Notes under the pieces: model-generated | The model's database searches: none | Told to the model about the DNA's origin: nothing | The model's input: the letters and a program-made list of their open reading frames with translations, nothing else | Translations under genes and position numbers: made by a program | DNA from: Favolaschia claudopus | Lineage: Eukaryota; Basidiomycota; Agaricomycetes; Agaricales; Mycenaceae | NCBI GenBank assembly: GCA_037176885.1 | Contig: JAWWNJ010000020.1 | Location: 1,054,001 to 1,118,000 of the forward strand | DNA: 64,000 nt | Reading direction: 5' to 3' | Part shown: in pieces, positions 21,769 to 32,834 of the stretch | Numbering within the stretch: the stretch's first letter is position 1 | Layout of the letters: every line of letters starts with the position of its first letter

Positions 21769-24700
21769 ACGTAAAAACTGGGGCCAGGAAATGATGTATT
21801 TGAGTCATTTGAAGAGATCCCTAGTCTCAGAATGCAAAATATTGCCCTGATGTGGAGCAGTACAACATTCTTTGGACCCATTTTTTTTTTTTTTGAGTGC
21901 AAAAACGAGTTTTTCGACGATTGGAGACATTTTGGATTGAAGAAAAGTTTTGCCGCTTATGTAATGCTCCCACGCACCATATACAGTAACTTATGGACAT
22001 CAAATGCCGGATGTCCATCTGCCGACAGCTATCTTACATTGCGAGGCACATTGCCTTCATTCCTTGCGTATTCCAATGACTTTTCAAAAATTCTTGAACG
22101 GACTTTGGGCTCCTTTGCGAATTATTCCCGCATCTCAGGGCTATTAGATTCGGTCGAAGTTGTAGTGGCCTCTACTTCAACTGTAACAGTAGGTTGGTAT
22201 TCCCCAGCGTTTTGGACTCGGCAATGAAGATAGACTGTGTGAGGACTGGCAGTTGGATCTGAAACGGAATTCCGTCTCGCAGGAAGGGAGTTCATGCTCT
22301 CTTCCTCCGCAAAGATCTTGAAACCTGGGTTAATACGGTGTAGAGAGAAATCAGGGTCATAGGTGAATGTAATCTCCTCGGACAATGACTTACTGTTCTC
22401 CTGCATTTCCAGTTCGGAGAGTTTGAGCTCGCTACAAAAATCAACTGCAGGTAATCGCGGGTCCCACTTTGGATACACGCTGTTTAGTAGAAATTTAGCA
22501 GTATCGACCAGGATCAGTGCATCCAAGCTCAATTCGATCGCGACGACAGGGTGGACATCCACAGTTTTTCCGTCCAAAGCCAGATGGATTAATTTGGTGT
22601 GGTTTACGAAGAACAGTCGTACTTCGCTGAGCTATTTCCCTCAATTCTTCTAGCGTTTCGATACCGTGATTCGAGCGAAGGCACGTTGCGGCGCGTCGGC
22701 GGTTTGCTGACTTGAATAATTCAACATCAACTCCCGGATGCCTCCATATTGGCAGACGTAGTTGAATATCGGACGAGATAGACAACCCGGTGAATCGTAG
22801 GTTATATTTCTGTGCAGCAGTGATCATTCCCTTGACCTGATCAGGAAGTTTGGTCTTAGAGGAGATCGGGATGTGTATATTCTGTAGAAAGATATTTATT
22901 ACTTGCCCTGTACGGAAATTGAGGTAACTTTTCTCGGCATTTTTTCGAATCAAGAAATCTACAAAGTAGCACCATCGTGCTCGATCTTGCTCAAGGTTGA
23001 GGTAGGTCTGGAGATTGAGCACGTCAATAGCATCGTTTCTCGATGGAAGATCGAGAACTTGTTTACCACCATCGGAAATGTCCAAAATCATGGTTTCGTG
23101 GCCGACTCTCGCACGTTTACCATCCCAAAGAAAATCATTTTCCAGTTTTATTAGCTGCTCTTCAATCGGTTTTGGCATTCCTTGAACTCTGCTCAAGTAT
23201 TGAGTCCTGCCACCAATCACCATGTTAATGATATGTCGTTTTCCCTCCAATCCGGGCTTCAACATACTCCATCGGCGCAGATCACATGTGATCTTATCTA
23301 TCACTGACGGCCAAGGGGTCAAGCAGGTTGTCTGGTTTCCTATCCATGAACCGAGAATGCGACAAGTTCCCCCATCAGGTACAATCCGAATTTGCTCTGC
23401 AATGCTTCCGATCGGTGAGGTCTTGTTTATTCTTCTATCGCGAAGGGTATCAGCTCGATATGCGGGTTGTCCGAAAGGCAGAATAATAGGCTTGTGTTCG
23501 TTGAATTTTGCGGTTGAGGCGGCACACCACAGGTCGAGTATTTTCCAAAGTTCATCCAAGGAGTTGGAAGACGACAAGAAAATTGTTGTATCATCGGCAA
23601 AGAGAGAGATGATGAGATCTTCGTCAGTCCCAGGAATGCGTATACCCTTCAGGTTAGAGTTTCTGATTAGGCATGCCAAAGGTTCGATCGCAAGATTAAA
23701 TAAGAGACAGGAAAGCGGGTCGCCTTGACGGACACCGCGCACAACCAGGTAGGGATCACTAAGCATCCCGTTAACTATGACTACTGTTTCTGCGTTCGTA
23801 TACAGATGCTTAATCAGGTTGCAGAATCGGGGCGGGAATCGAAAATGTTGCAAAACTCGGAGTAAATAGGCGTGGCTGATCCTGTCATAGGCTTTTTCTT
23901 GATCCAAGGCAACAAGTACACCATCTTCTTCTGCCGCCTCGGCGTAATCCAGCAGGAATTTGCAGAGTTTCACTTGATCTTCGATTTTCCTGCCTTTCAT
24001 AAATCCGGCTTGATCTGGATGGACCAGAGAAGGTGCAACATTCATCAACCGTAGCGAGTGCGCTTTTGTCATTAACTTGTAATCCGTATTAAGGAGTGTG
24101 ATCGGACGGTAGTTTGAAATCAGGCTCTTGTCGCCTTTCTTGAAAAACGGGCATAACCAACCGGAGTTGAATTTTGTGCCATTGACAATCCCGTGGATCT
24201 CGATGTCTTGGAATAATCTAGCAAGAAAGCCAACGATGTTGAAGAGTTTGTGGTCAAATCGTTTGGACTGTATATAAAGGCGGTCAAGGTGTTTGAAAAA
24301 CTCATAGGGGATGCCATCAAGTCCGGGTGCCTTGCCATTACTTGAGAGTTTCAGCGCTTCCCGAATTTCGTGTTCAGTAAGTGTTGTATCCAATTTCTGG
24401 AATTCATCTCGCGAAAGATGTACCTGGCATTGTTCGAGAACCATCTCAGTACAGAGAGCTCGACTATACTCATCTGGTAGGTCCCACGTTTGGATATCAT
24501 CGTGATATTTTCCGGCCATTTTAGCCATTTCTCGTGGTCGTGTTTCGAATCTGGGGCGAGTATGATGCAGTGGATCAGGGTCCACTCTGAACTCGTCTAT
24601 CGAGTCTTTCAATGTGTACCCTTTCGCAGAGTTAGTCCAGAGTTTTGTTCTCAAACTTTCGCCTTCAACATCGTACCGAGCTTCTGCCATTCGTTTTTTT

Positions 24701-25459
24701 CGATCAGCCTCTTCTTTAACGCAGGCATCAATTTTGTCTTCGATGGCACGGATTGCTAGGAACCGGTCTTGTAGAGTCATGGCTTCATCGTGTATGACCA
24801 TGCGAAGCCTCGTTTCCAATGTCCTTACCTCTTTGATATGCTCGTTCAAGAAACGGGAGCAATGCTTGCCAAAATCAGTTATATCCGCTTTATATTTGAA
24901 CCATAGGGTCTGTTCGTTGAAATCGGGAAGTCGTTCACCGTCGTTCAGCCTATCGATGTCCTCGCCAAGTTTAGTGTTCAGCTCGTGAACTCGCTTCATA
25001 AATTTGGGTGTTTTTAGGAGATAGAGTGGCATACTCCACCTTCCGGGTCCTGGTTTCTGATCCCAACGCGAGACGATGTCGACACAGACCAATCGATGAT
25101 CGGACTTAACAGCACAGTGATTAATGGACCAGTTACGGTATTCGTTGAAATGAGTACTTGGAATATATATCCTGTCGAGTCTAGCATGAGAAATATGAAG
25201 CTCACCGCTGGAGCTATCGGTACGAATCTGTCTGCGAGTATAGTCTCTCGTGTCTGGGAATGTCAAACGCCAACCATCTTGCGAACAAAGCTCGATGGTA
25301 CAGGGTCTGTGACTCCTGAAGAACGATCAAGCACATTTTCAACGAAGTTCCAATCTCCTGCACCTTCAGTAGGCAGCGGTAAGTGGCAGTCAGTCTGCCA
25401 TAAATTCCCCAAATAGTCCCATAGTTTACAACGTTCGTCTGGTGAATTCGGTGCATATA

Positions 25460-26375
25460 CAGTGCAACTGGTGACTTCTTGAATGCCGGTGACAGGTAAC
25501 ACCGGCCCTCAGAAAACTTTCTCATTTACATTTTACAATGTGATTGGAGAGACTTGGGAACAGTGGAAAACAACTCTAGTATGCTCTGGGCATCCTCTGA
25601 TTCAACAGCTAAGCAATCAGCCAAGATTTGGTGTTTAGAGGGTCGAAAAAGTGAAACAGGCGTGGGAAAGTCATTTGGCAGCCACCGGCATCATTCAGAA
25701 ACGCAAGAAAACGACTATGAGTTGTCTATAGGAGTGTTTTGAGAATATCTAAGCCCTAGATATGATATTTACATCCATTATAATGTTGTGGGGGACCCGT
25801 CGATGAGACGAGTACTTTTTCACGGCATATGCCGCCTGCCGAGGATTGAGTCCATACCGATAAGCGTCGCGGTATCGATTGCAATGTCGAAAGAAGCGTC
25901 GGATTGTGTCGACAGAAACCTCATCAAGACACTCCGGTACCAATTTTTTGGCAGTGGGAAAGGTGCCATCTGCACGCTCCCGGAAACCTGTGCCAAAACA
26001 GTTCAGAAACCTCTGCAACGCTCGCTTGTGGCGCTCCTCCGCATACGCCTTAACGCCGTTGAAGAGAATGAGGCGGTTCGCCATTTTCGCGTCCCGAGCC
26101 AGCTGTTGTGATTGCCTTCCTGCTCAAATGCGCCTTTGCGTTGTTTCGTGGGGGCAGGCATGAGAAGAGAAGAGCAAGATGACAGATCCGAAGGGAACGG
26201 GTGCAATTTCTCGGCCAGCTGGGCCCGAGAAAGTGAAACACCGTGGGAATATTCGGTCTGAAGGCGTAAATCGTTGTATTTTGAGGCGCTGAGTTCGCCG
26301 AAAATGGTCAAAAAAAATCACAAATTTTTTTCCCGGCCGTACCGGCCGGTGTAAGACAAGTGCCTAGTTGCACTG
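25460..26375 (-). mobile_element. Tc1/pogo-type DNA transposon, 916 bp, inserted in LINE endonuclease
   Basis: Short inverted ends CAGTGCAACT (10 bp perfect, then imperfect) are flanked by TA at 25458-25459 and 26376-26377. Dropping the element and one TA makes the LINE read NILNIYAPNS without interruption, the classical endonuclease motif, so the junctions are exact. It carries only a shortened transposase-like frame and is probably non-autonomous. Confidence 0.92.
25749..26084 (-). pseudogene. transposase remnant (N- and C-terminal parts only)
   Basis: 111 codons end in RFFRHCNRYRDAYRYGL and AAYAVKKYSSHRR, a C-terminal phrase I associate with large fungal DDE transposases. Just upstream in another frame a start-like string MPAPTKQRKGAFEQEGN is visible (near 26160). 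No catalytic DDE core lies between, so this looks like an internal deletion that joined the two ends. The family call is from memory of basidiomycete proteins and is moderate. Confidence 0.5.
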
Positions 26376-26829
26376 TATATTGAGGATATTGCGGGTGGTC
26401 TCGCCGTGACCTGGGACGACGATCATAGATGCACGACCAGGGACCAGTACATACTCACGTATATTTTCTGTGTCGACAAACTTCTTGTTCAAAATGAATG
26501 ACACACCCGCCGTAGAGGTAGGTTTTGTGGGATGAGAAGAATTGAACAATTTGAACCAGCGTTGGAAGACATTGTTGAATTGAGTCACTCCGATATCATC
26601 GAGATGGGTCTCTTGAAGCGCAAGAACTTCAATACCCTCGTCATCAATCATGCGCTTTACATGGTTGAATTTGTGATCGGTATGATGAATGGATTTATTT
26701 TGCTCGCGTCCGTTCATATTGAGAGTAGAGACTTTTAAACTCGCCCTGGTTGATTTGTTGGAACACGGTGGGCTTGGTGGCTTGTTAGCTCTACGAATGT
26801 TTCGATTGATTTCTTCCCAAGAGTTAGTA

Positions 26830-27306
26830 TCATCTGTGTGTGTGTCGAGATACGACAGTTGCATTTGAATCTGTAGTCGGTAGTTCTGGATCAGTAGTTA
26901 TCAGCAAGTTGTTATTGGCAGCGCGGGAGCTTGTAGGTCCCTCTTCATTTACCCGCAAAACATTCGAAACATTGTTGGACTGGAATTTTGACCTTTGAAT
27001 CGCCGCAGTTACCGAAGGCAACCACGGAGACTCATTGTCTGAAATTACGGTCGCAACTGAAGAGGGACGGGCGTTCTGCTCTTCGCCTGTCGCCGTAACA
27101 GCCAGAGCAGACGAACTGCTACAGAAGGGGCCGCGTGAAGGATAGTCGGGGCTAGGCCCCAAATCGCCTCGACTCCTGCTGATCTCGTTCTCTGAACTCG
27201 TAGCCGGCAGGCACTGACGAGAGGGCTGTACCACGTCCCCAAAACCCTCCCGTGATCCAGGAGGGCCCTCGGTACTCAATAGTGTTTCAATTTTTGTATG
27301 ATTCAT
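26830..27306 (-). CDS. N-terminal ORF of the LINE, low complexity
   Basis: 158 codons rich in Ser, Pro, Asn and Thr with no recognised domain. Its end overlaps the start of the endonuclease frame by 35 bases in a different frame. That suggests either a separate ORF1 or an N-terminal extension of ORF2 separated by a frameshift. No zinc knuckle or RRM is visible. Confidence 0.5.
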   Translation of the reverse strand: MNHTKIETLLSTEGPPGSREGFGDVVQPSRQCLPATSSENEISRSRGDLGPSPDYPSRGPFCSSSSALAVTATGEEQNARPSSVATVISDNESPWLPSVTAAIQRSKFQSNNVSNVLRVNEEGPTSSRAANNNLLITTDPELPTTDSNATVVSRHTHR

Positions 27307-27925
27307 GTTGAGGTACGATTAAGGACCGCCGTCCAAAGAGGAACGACGAAAAGGGTGTGAGTGGGACTCGGGAAAAGCTCGGAAAAAGCCCTACAGAGGG
27401 ACTCGGAAGCTCGGATGAGGAGATTTGAGCTTCAATAGTGGGACTCGGCATTCCGGCACATCAGTACATTTGATTTGAATCAATAGCACGAAATTATCAT
27501 GAAAATACCGCCCCGACGCTTTAAAATATCCCTGGCCCCACGCAGTGGGCCTCCGCGGCGAGCGGTAGCACCACGCAGTGGGCCTAGCGGCGAGCGTCAA
27601 GGGGGGGTCCGCGGGGGTCTCCCCCGCGCTACATGAATGAAATTCTGAGTGTAAACAGCAAAATAAAACGAAAATACCGAGTTGAACTTCTCAGAAATGC
27701 CGTCAGGCTGAAGGAGGGGGGTCTGGGGGGAACAATGTTCCCCCCAGTAATTATTTTAGCCCTGAAATAAACTCAGAAACACTTGGAGAACCAATTGCGG
27801 CTCAAAATGCCGAATTTTGATGGATCGATTAAATAATGATCGCCAGCTGATAGCAGCTGATGCGACAGACATCAACAGTGGGACTCGCTTAAATAGCCGA
27901 GTCCCACTCCCACTGTTCTTGTATA
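27307..27925. other. LINE 5' flank with tandem motifs
   Basis: No gene is recognised. The phrase GTGGGACTCGG recurs near 27361, 27440 and (as GTGGGACTCGC) 27881. A two-copy tandem repeat of about 30 bp (CCACGCAGTGGGCCT..GCGGCGAGCG) lies at 27536-27597. A poly-G/CCCCC hairpin follows near 27601-27630. Some of this may be the LINE 5' UTR. Confidence 0.45.
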
Positions 27926-28105
27926 TATGATAGCAGACACAACTTCATATCAAGCCGGAATTTTGGCCAAAATTCTTTGAAACTTGAGATTTAGCAGGAA
28001 CTTGGGGTGGGTTTATAGGCAAAATTCGCATTTCAGAGAAAACGGAGAAACCCTAGTCTAGGGTTAGAAAAGCGCGAAATTTTTGCGCAAAATTTCAAAA
28101 GTGTG
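27926..28105 (+). repeat. 180-bp dispersed repeat, identical copy at 55017-55196
   Basis: The two copies appear identical by eye over 180 bases, from TATGATAGCAGACAC to CAAAAGTGTG. They contain the palindrome AACCCTAGTCTAGGGTT. An older inverted copy lies at 17322-17450. Here the repeat abuts the end of the Gag-like frame. The class is unknown; it is noncoding. Confidence 0.95.
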
Positions 28106-29162
28106 CCTAACCCCGCGATAACCTCCGCGACCACCTCCGAGAAAACCGCGACCTCCTCCATTGTAACCGCGCCCAGAATAACCGCCACGCTGAGATCCAG
28201 CATAAGTATTGGTAGGCGAGGGAGCGGGAGCCTCCATCGACGAAAAGGTGGTCCCCATCGCAATAGTCGGCTGGTTGGACTGCTCGTCCGCAACGGGGTG
28301 GACTCGACGGTGCCCTTCGCAGTTGATCAAAGGGCAGTCGCGCTTGAAATGATCGAGGCCGGAGCACTCGTAGCACTCCATCGGCTTCTCAAAGCGCCCT
28401 TTGCGAACAAAGAAGGGAGAGGCGACCCCCTGGTGGCCGACGTCGAAACTGAAGTTGGGCGACATGAGTCGGTCTTTGAACCTGGCGATAGCGACGTCGT
28501 TAATCGAAGGTGCCGGCATGTAGAGGCGAAACACAATGCGCTCGGTGGGAGAGCCCGGCGCATGCACCGGGTATTTGTCGACTTTGGCGAAATGAAGGAG
28601 GATCGTGACGATGAGGTCCATGTCGAAATGGTCGAGCAGCACCCGAGTATGGTCAGCGCAAACCATATCAACGATGATCGGGTCAGCGACAAGTTTAGTC
28701 TTAAGTGCGACAAGGAACTCAGCGGGTGTCGTAGTTTTCCTGATATTGATGTAAGTGCCAGTGTACCAGCTCTGTTCATCGAGAATCCGCGATCCGAACC
28801 GTCCGGCAGGTAGTGGAGTTTCCCCGCGGTCACTAGTCGTCGTTTCAAGTCGACTGAGCAGTCGGTGATAATGTTGGCGATGGGGTGGATGTCGTCGTTG
28901 GGGTTGCCAACGTCAGGGATGGGCGGAATGATATGGAACTCATCTTCTTTTGCAAAGCCGTCATGGAGGATGGCAGCAGCAATGATGTCCGCCCCTCCTG
29001 CACGGTCGGTGGGGCGATCGGATTGGCCGAAAACAGCCGCAAGAGTCGATGCTGGCGAGGTAGCATACCAATCGGTCTCAGTATCGTGTGCACGCTCAGA
29101 AGTTGTTTGCTCTCGAATACAGGTATTAACACCGCAATACGGACAAAAAACCCATCGGACAT
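28106..29162 (-). pseudogene. Gag-like protein with CCHC zinc knuckle, frameshifted
   Basis: The C-terminal frame (28666-28106) has one zinc knuckle, CYECSGLDHFKRDC (CX2CX4HX4C), followed by a Gly/Arg-rich RGG-like tail. Upstream parts continue in other frames: KRRLVTAGKLHYLPDGSDRG near 28848 and AVFGQSDRPTDRAGGAD near 29040. At least two frameshifts are therefore present. It is probably the nucleic-acid-binding protein of a retroelement; no polymerase is adjacent. The C-terminus stops at the 27926-28105 repeat, so it is truncated. Confidence 0.6.
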
Positions 29163-29279
29163 TTTTTTTGCCGAGTTAGTGTAATGAATTGATTTAAGTT
29201 AAATATTCTAGCTACAGCCGGGCGGTATGTAACGTTGCAGCTCAGCTGCTGCCGAGCTGCAGCTGAGTTCAGGATGACC

Positions 29280-29560
29280 CAGAACAATAAGTTTTGGAAA
29301 CCGTTTTGGGAACGACCAAAACGGTTGCCAAAACTTATTGTTTTAGGGCCCCCGAAACCGTCGCCAAAACTTTTAGTTTTAGCAATCATTCCGGGGGCCC
29401 CAAAACAATAAGTTTTGGCGCTCCCGAAACCCCTCCCAAAAGCAAATGTTTTGGAAAGCGTTTAGGTGCGTCTCATTCTTTTCCTTTCGGACTTTCGGAA
29501 ACCGTTGCCGAAACTTGATGTTTTGGCAACGGTTTTTGTTGGTCCTTTACTTAATGGGGA
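29280..29560. repeat. low-complexity CCAAAAC / GTTTTGG inverted units
   Basis: Repeated short inverted units of CCAAAAC and GTTTTGG, with AATAAGTTTTGG near 29286 and 29409, make a locally self-complementary tract. It may be a decayed MITE, but no clean ends were found. Confidence 0.5.
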
Positions 29561-29564
29561 AGCT

Positions 29565-29810
29565 TGTGGGGAAGCTTGCTTCCCCATTCATCGGTATAGG
29601 GCTCCAGAATGCAGATGCTTACAAATGTCCGTCCGGATGCTTTGTAAGCACTGTCCAGGAGTCCTGCGTCCGTGGCCTCGGACTTCGGGAACGGCCGTCC
29701 CTGTCATTGTCATGTGACTTCGGACTGCGCGCCGAATGAACATTTCCGAGTGTTCAACTTTGGTTCAACTCAGATTCAATTGGCCCGTTTGAACTTCATG
29801 TGCTGTGAAT
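29565..29810 (+). repeat. dispersed repeat, copy at 56533-56790
   Basis: From GGGGAAGCTTGCTTC through CTTACAAAT, CCGTCCGGATGCTTTGTAAG and CAACTTTGGTTCAAC this matches 56533-56790 in the same orientation at roughly 90 percent, with short indels. It is noncoding and of unknown class. The inverted pair CTTACAAA..TTTGTAAG inside could form a stem. Confidence 0.85.
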
Positions 29811-30109
29811 AAGCATATATACAGTACCCTACCCACACCTATATACTCAATGGTTGCTTGCTCATTAAGAAAGAATTCAGTAAGCATCAAATTTTGTAAG
29901 TTACTTACAAGCCTCCTCAAGTTACAAGCACTTTGCCACCAATGCCAGGGCTCATGATCAGGGAATGCGTTGAGCAACTTCAAAAAAAATTACCAGACTT
30001 TGTGCGACTACCAGTGTCTTGGATATACTTACTACTATCCAGTGAGTATAGGCTTTAGCTGTCAAAATTAATGATTCAACAAAAAAGGGCCACTGAGTGT
30101 GCAACACTA

Positions 30110-30425
30110 AACGCTATTGACCCAACAGTGTCGCGGGCACGCGATCAATACTTTTTTTTTTTTTTTTTGTATCAGCATTTTTATACCGCAACAAGAAAAC
30201 TAACTACTAAGACGCGGTGCTGTACTATAGTAAACTACAATACAGCAAATGAAATGGTTGGTGGCGTGAAAAATTCGACCGGTGTTGGTAGAGTATAAGT
30301 AGTCGTGGAGTTTGTGGGTAGTGTCTAAGTCAGACGTAAAACGGCGGAGGTAAAAGAAGCAAATGGAGGGATTAGTATGGTACCCTCACCGCAAGCCCTT
30401 TCTAGGTTCGTACACCGACACGCGG
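30110..30425 (-). mobile_element. 3' UTR fragment of the ORF1-only retroelement
   Basis: This is an almost exact inverted copy of 34680-34945. It includes the last codons of ORF1 (VYEPRKGLR), the UTR with ACTAAGACGCGGTGC, and an A-tail seen as the T-run at 30151-30168. It is strongly 5' truncated. The sequence just beyond the tail resembles the terminus of the TIR element at 20828. Confidence 0.85.
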
Positions 30426-31465
30426 CAGTGGGAGGAGGGTCAGCCGACCTCCGAAAAAAAACTTTTGTAGGTGATATCTTTTTCTCTTATCTTTTTTTTT
30501 TTTTTTTTTTTTGAGGGGCGTGTAGCAGCGAGTTAAGTACACTTTTCAACATAGAAAGAGGAGGAGTGCGTATAGCCTCCCCCATCCCCTTCCACTGCAA
30601 CGGGCTCAAGGGCAACCCATCACGGCTTCCGGGCCGACCAGGTCATCATGAGGAGGAGAAGGGTTTTAGAGGTGGATATGTGGGCGGTTACTGAGACGGT
30701 TCTGAGGTTCGTCAACTGCCAAATGAGTTGGTTTCCCAAATCGGGCGAAAAATTGTTCGAGCCAATAATGTTGCCCGAATTTAGCAAGGTTAGCTACTGT
30801 ACATGGACTCGAATGAATTGGACGTATTAGACTAGGATGTTGAATTCCCATTCGCACTGAATCAAGCTTCCCCTCCTATGTGGACCATTGTCCACATACA
30901 TCATATTGTGACCCCAATCGACTCCACTTGCATCAAAAGTTCCAGAAATGGGCTGTTCTATTTTTAGGGGTGGCATCAGATCCCGCCGCCACTGTTTCAA
31001 GTCCGGAAAATACAATCGACGACGGTAGAGCCTTGGTTTACTTTTCTGAAGGCTTGTACATATTCCCTCAGTACATGCCCAGTAGTATTATGTGTATCAT
31101 TCAGTAAACTTGGAAGTCACTGTCAGTCGAAGTGAGATCAATCATCAAAGCCAGTACTCAAATGTGTGAACAAATCAGTACAGTACCTACTCGTATATAC
31201 TATACCTACTCGTATATACTATATGGCTTATCATTCTCTCCCAAGCACTCTGTTGTATCTCAAAAGGGCGAGAGAGATGCAAAGCTTTACATAGAAAATC
31301 ACGAATTATTTGTGTCCATTTTGGGTACTTATCACATTATATCAATGACTCTGTTAATATACACATTCCCTCACACACAAGAACAACACAAGGACGAGCT
31401 AGGAAAATAAGGATTCCAAAAAAAAAGAACTTGTTACAGTAGCAACTACTTATAGTACTGAGAGG
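30426..31465. other. no gene; second poly-T tract
   Basis: Contains a run of about 22 T at 30490-30511 followed by GAGGGGCGTGTAGCAGC, possibly the tail of another minus-strand retroelement. The short frames elsewhere have no domain. Confidence 0.4.
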
Positions 31466-31473
31466 CACCTCGG

Positions 31474-31987
31474 TAGGGCATTGTTTTTTAATCCAGTTTG
31501 TAAACCGGTTTATAAACACTGGTTTATAAACCGGTTTTTTGAACGCTCAGCCAGTTTCATCGGTTTTTAATTCTTCTAGCTGACGTAAGGTGAGAGAAAC
31601 TCTGCTCATTTTGAGGAAGTAAAGGAGACTAACCGGGTGATGATATTCAAGGGGGGAGATCATACTCTTCCTATCGCTAATTCATGCACCCATTTGCTCA
31701 TAGATCGTCTGCAAGAATTAATATTCGGGGGGTAGATGGTTTCCTAATTTGGAATAATACGGTAGCCTGCTCTGAATTGACCGTGAAAGCCTTCGGATTC
31801 ATGGTAGAGTGTTGGTAGAGTGTTAATTGAGGAGCCCTGAGGAGATTTTGGCGAAAATTCGGGTTGAAAACCTTGATTTTGCGAAATTTCAGGGTTCGGT
31901 TTATAAACAGGTTTATAAACGGCCTGTTTGGAAACCGAATTTAAAAAACCGTTTATTAATGGTCCGGGAATTAAAAACAAGGCCCTA
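31474..31987. mobile_element. hAT-type MITE, 514 bp
   Basis: Flanked by an exact 8-bp duplication CACCTCGG at 31466-31473 and 31988-31995. Ends are TAGGGCATTGTTTTTTAAT and, inverted, TAGGGCCTTGTTTTTAAT. Subterminal copies of CCGGTTTATAAAC cluster inside both ends, typical of hAT transposase-binding arrays. No coding capacity. Confidence 0.9.
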
Positions 31988-32023
31988 CACCTCGGGGGAA
32001 CTTGAAGGCTCACGACGTGTCAG

Positions 32024-32721
32024 AGGAGTGGGGCTTATGCGCCAAAAGGTCCGATCCGAAACCGCCCATTTTTGGTGTTTCCGTACAATTGTTTTTGCGC
32101 CATTTTCGTACGCATTGTGATCGGGTAGCTCAAAATTTGCTCCTCTTCGTCCGCCAAACAGATCGGACCTCTGCACGACACAAGTCCGTCAGCATTACAG
32201 ATAGGACTTGGAAAATCGACATTTCCGTCAGCATTATGGTGAATACTCTACTGTAAGACATGCTACGCTGCCTCCTCGCTCTCCGGCAGCTCTGCCTCTT
32301 CTCCCGCCATATCCTCCCCGGCGTCATTGTCCTTCAAGCCCTGCCCAATGGCACGAACAGCAGCTTTCCAAGCTGCTGCATTCATGTGCATCGTGTTAAA
32401 TACGTCAAGAGAGGTAGTACAAAGTGTGGCCATCGTGTGGGGGTAGCCTTCGGGAGTGGGAAGAGACTGTTGAGTGATTTTGTATGATGCGAGCGAGAAA
32501 AGAAGGTGAGTTCGCGGGATTTGAAGGTGGTCGACCTCTTAAAAGTGTACGCCAACTGATCGGACCTCAGATGCGACCGGCCATCTCCGTCCGCGTCATT
32601 TATCGGACGTCGCACATTTTTCCGTCAATTTCGTACGCATTCGTATCGGACGCAGAGCCAATTTTCCGGCCATTTCCGTCCGCCTCAGGATCGGACCTTT
32701 TGGCGCATAAGCCCCACTCCT
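32024..32721. mobile_element. TIR element with 8-bp duplication (hAT-like), 698 bp
   Basis: A perfect inverted terminus of about 34 bp starts AGGAGTGGGGCTTATGCGCC. It is flanked by CGTGTCAG at 32016-32023 and 32722-32729. The interior has repeated CCGTCAGC / GATCGGAC-like units and only short frames. It lies 28 bp after the duplication of the 31474 element. Confidence 0.9.
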
Positions 32722-32773
32722 CGTGTCAGTCACGTTCTTGTCACCCAGTCACCCACCACCGACCGTATTGTGA

Positions 32774-32834
32774 AGAATGGGAACCGGCATTCAACGAGCC
32801 ATCACCGTGCTGCTTGGTCGTGTTTGTTCCCTTG
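32774..32834 (-). repeat. inverted partner of 33505-33567
   Basis: GAACCGGCATTCAACGAGCC and the following CATCACCGTGCTGCTTGG read inverted at 33505-33567 with few mismatches. The pair flanks about 0.7 kb without a recognised gene. The right partner overlaps the start of the ORF1-like frame, so the left copy is probably a 5' fragment of the same retroelement in opposite orientation. Confidence 0.75.

Larger units (their letters stand above)
22122..26864 (-). pseudogene. LINE ORF2: endonuclease - reverse transcriptase - CCHC
   Basis: The endonuclease begins with STLNMNGRE and continues with EVLALQETHLDD (26864-26364). After the inserted transposon it resumes with YAPNSPDE (25457). The reverse transcriptase (25266-22495, 923 codons) has NGKAPGLDGIPYEFF, the QAGFMKGR and RGVRQGDPLS blocks and the catalytic FADD. 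A Cys-rich end reads CGCPPCRRDR. A one-base shift near 22500 moves the C-terminal 130 or so codons (KFLLNSVYPKWDPR) to another frame ending at 22122. A second shift lies near 25266. Catalytic residues are intact, so inactivation looks fairly recent. Confidence 0.9.
21882..27306 (-). mobile_element. non-LTR retrotransposon (LINE), nearly full length, inactivated
   Basis: On the minus strand the order is an upstream open frame (27306-26830), endonuclease, reverse transcriptase, a C-terminal CCHC-like region, and an A-tail seen as the T-run at 21882-21894. Coding is broken by a 916-bp DNA transposon in the endonuclease and by frameshifts near 25266 and 22500. The 5' limit is set at the first ORF; the true 5' UTR may extend to about 27600. 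No target-site duplication was identified. Confidence 0.85.
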
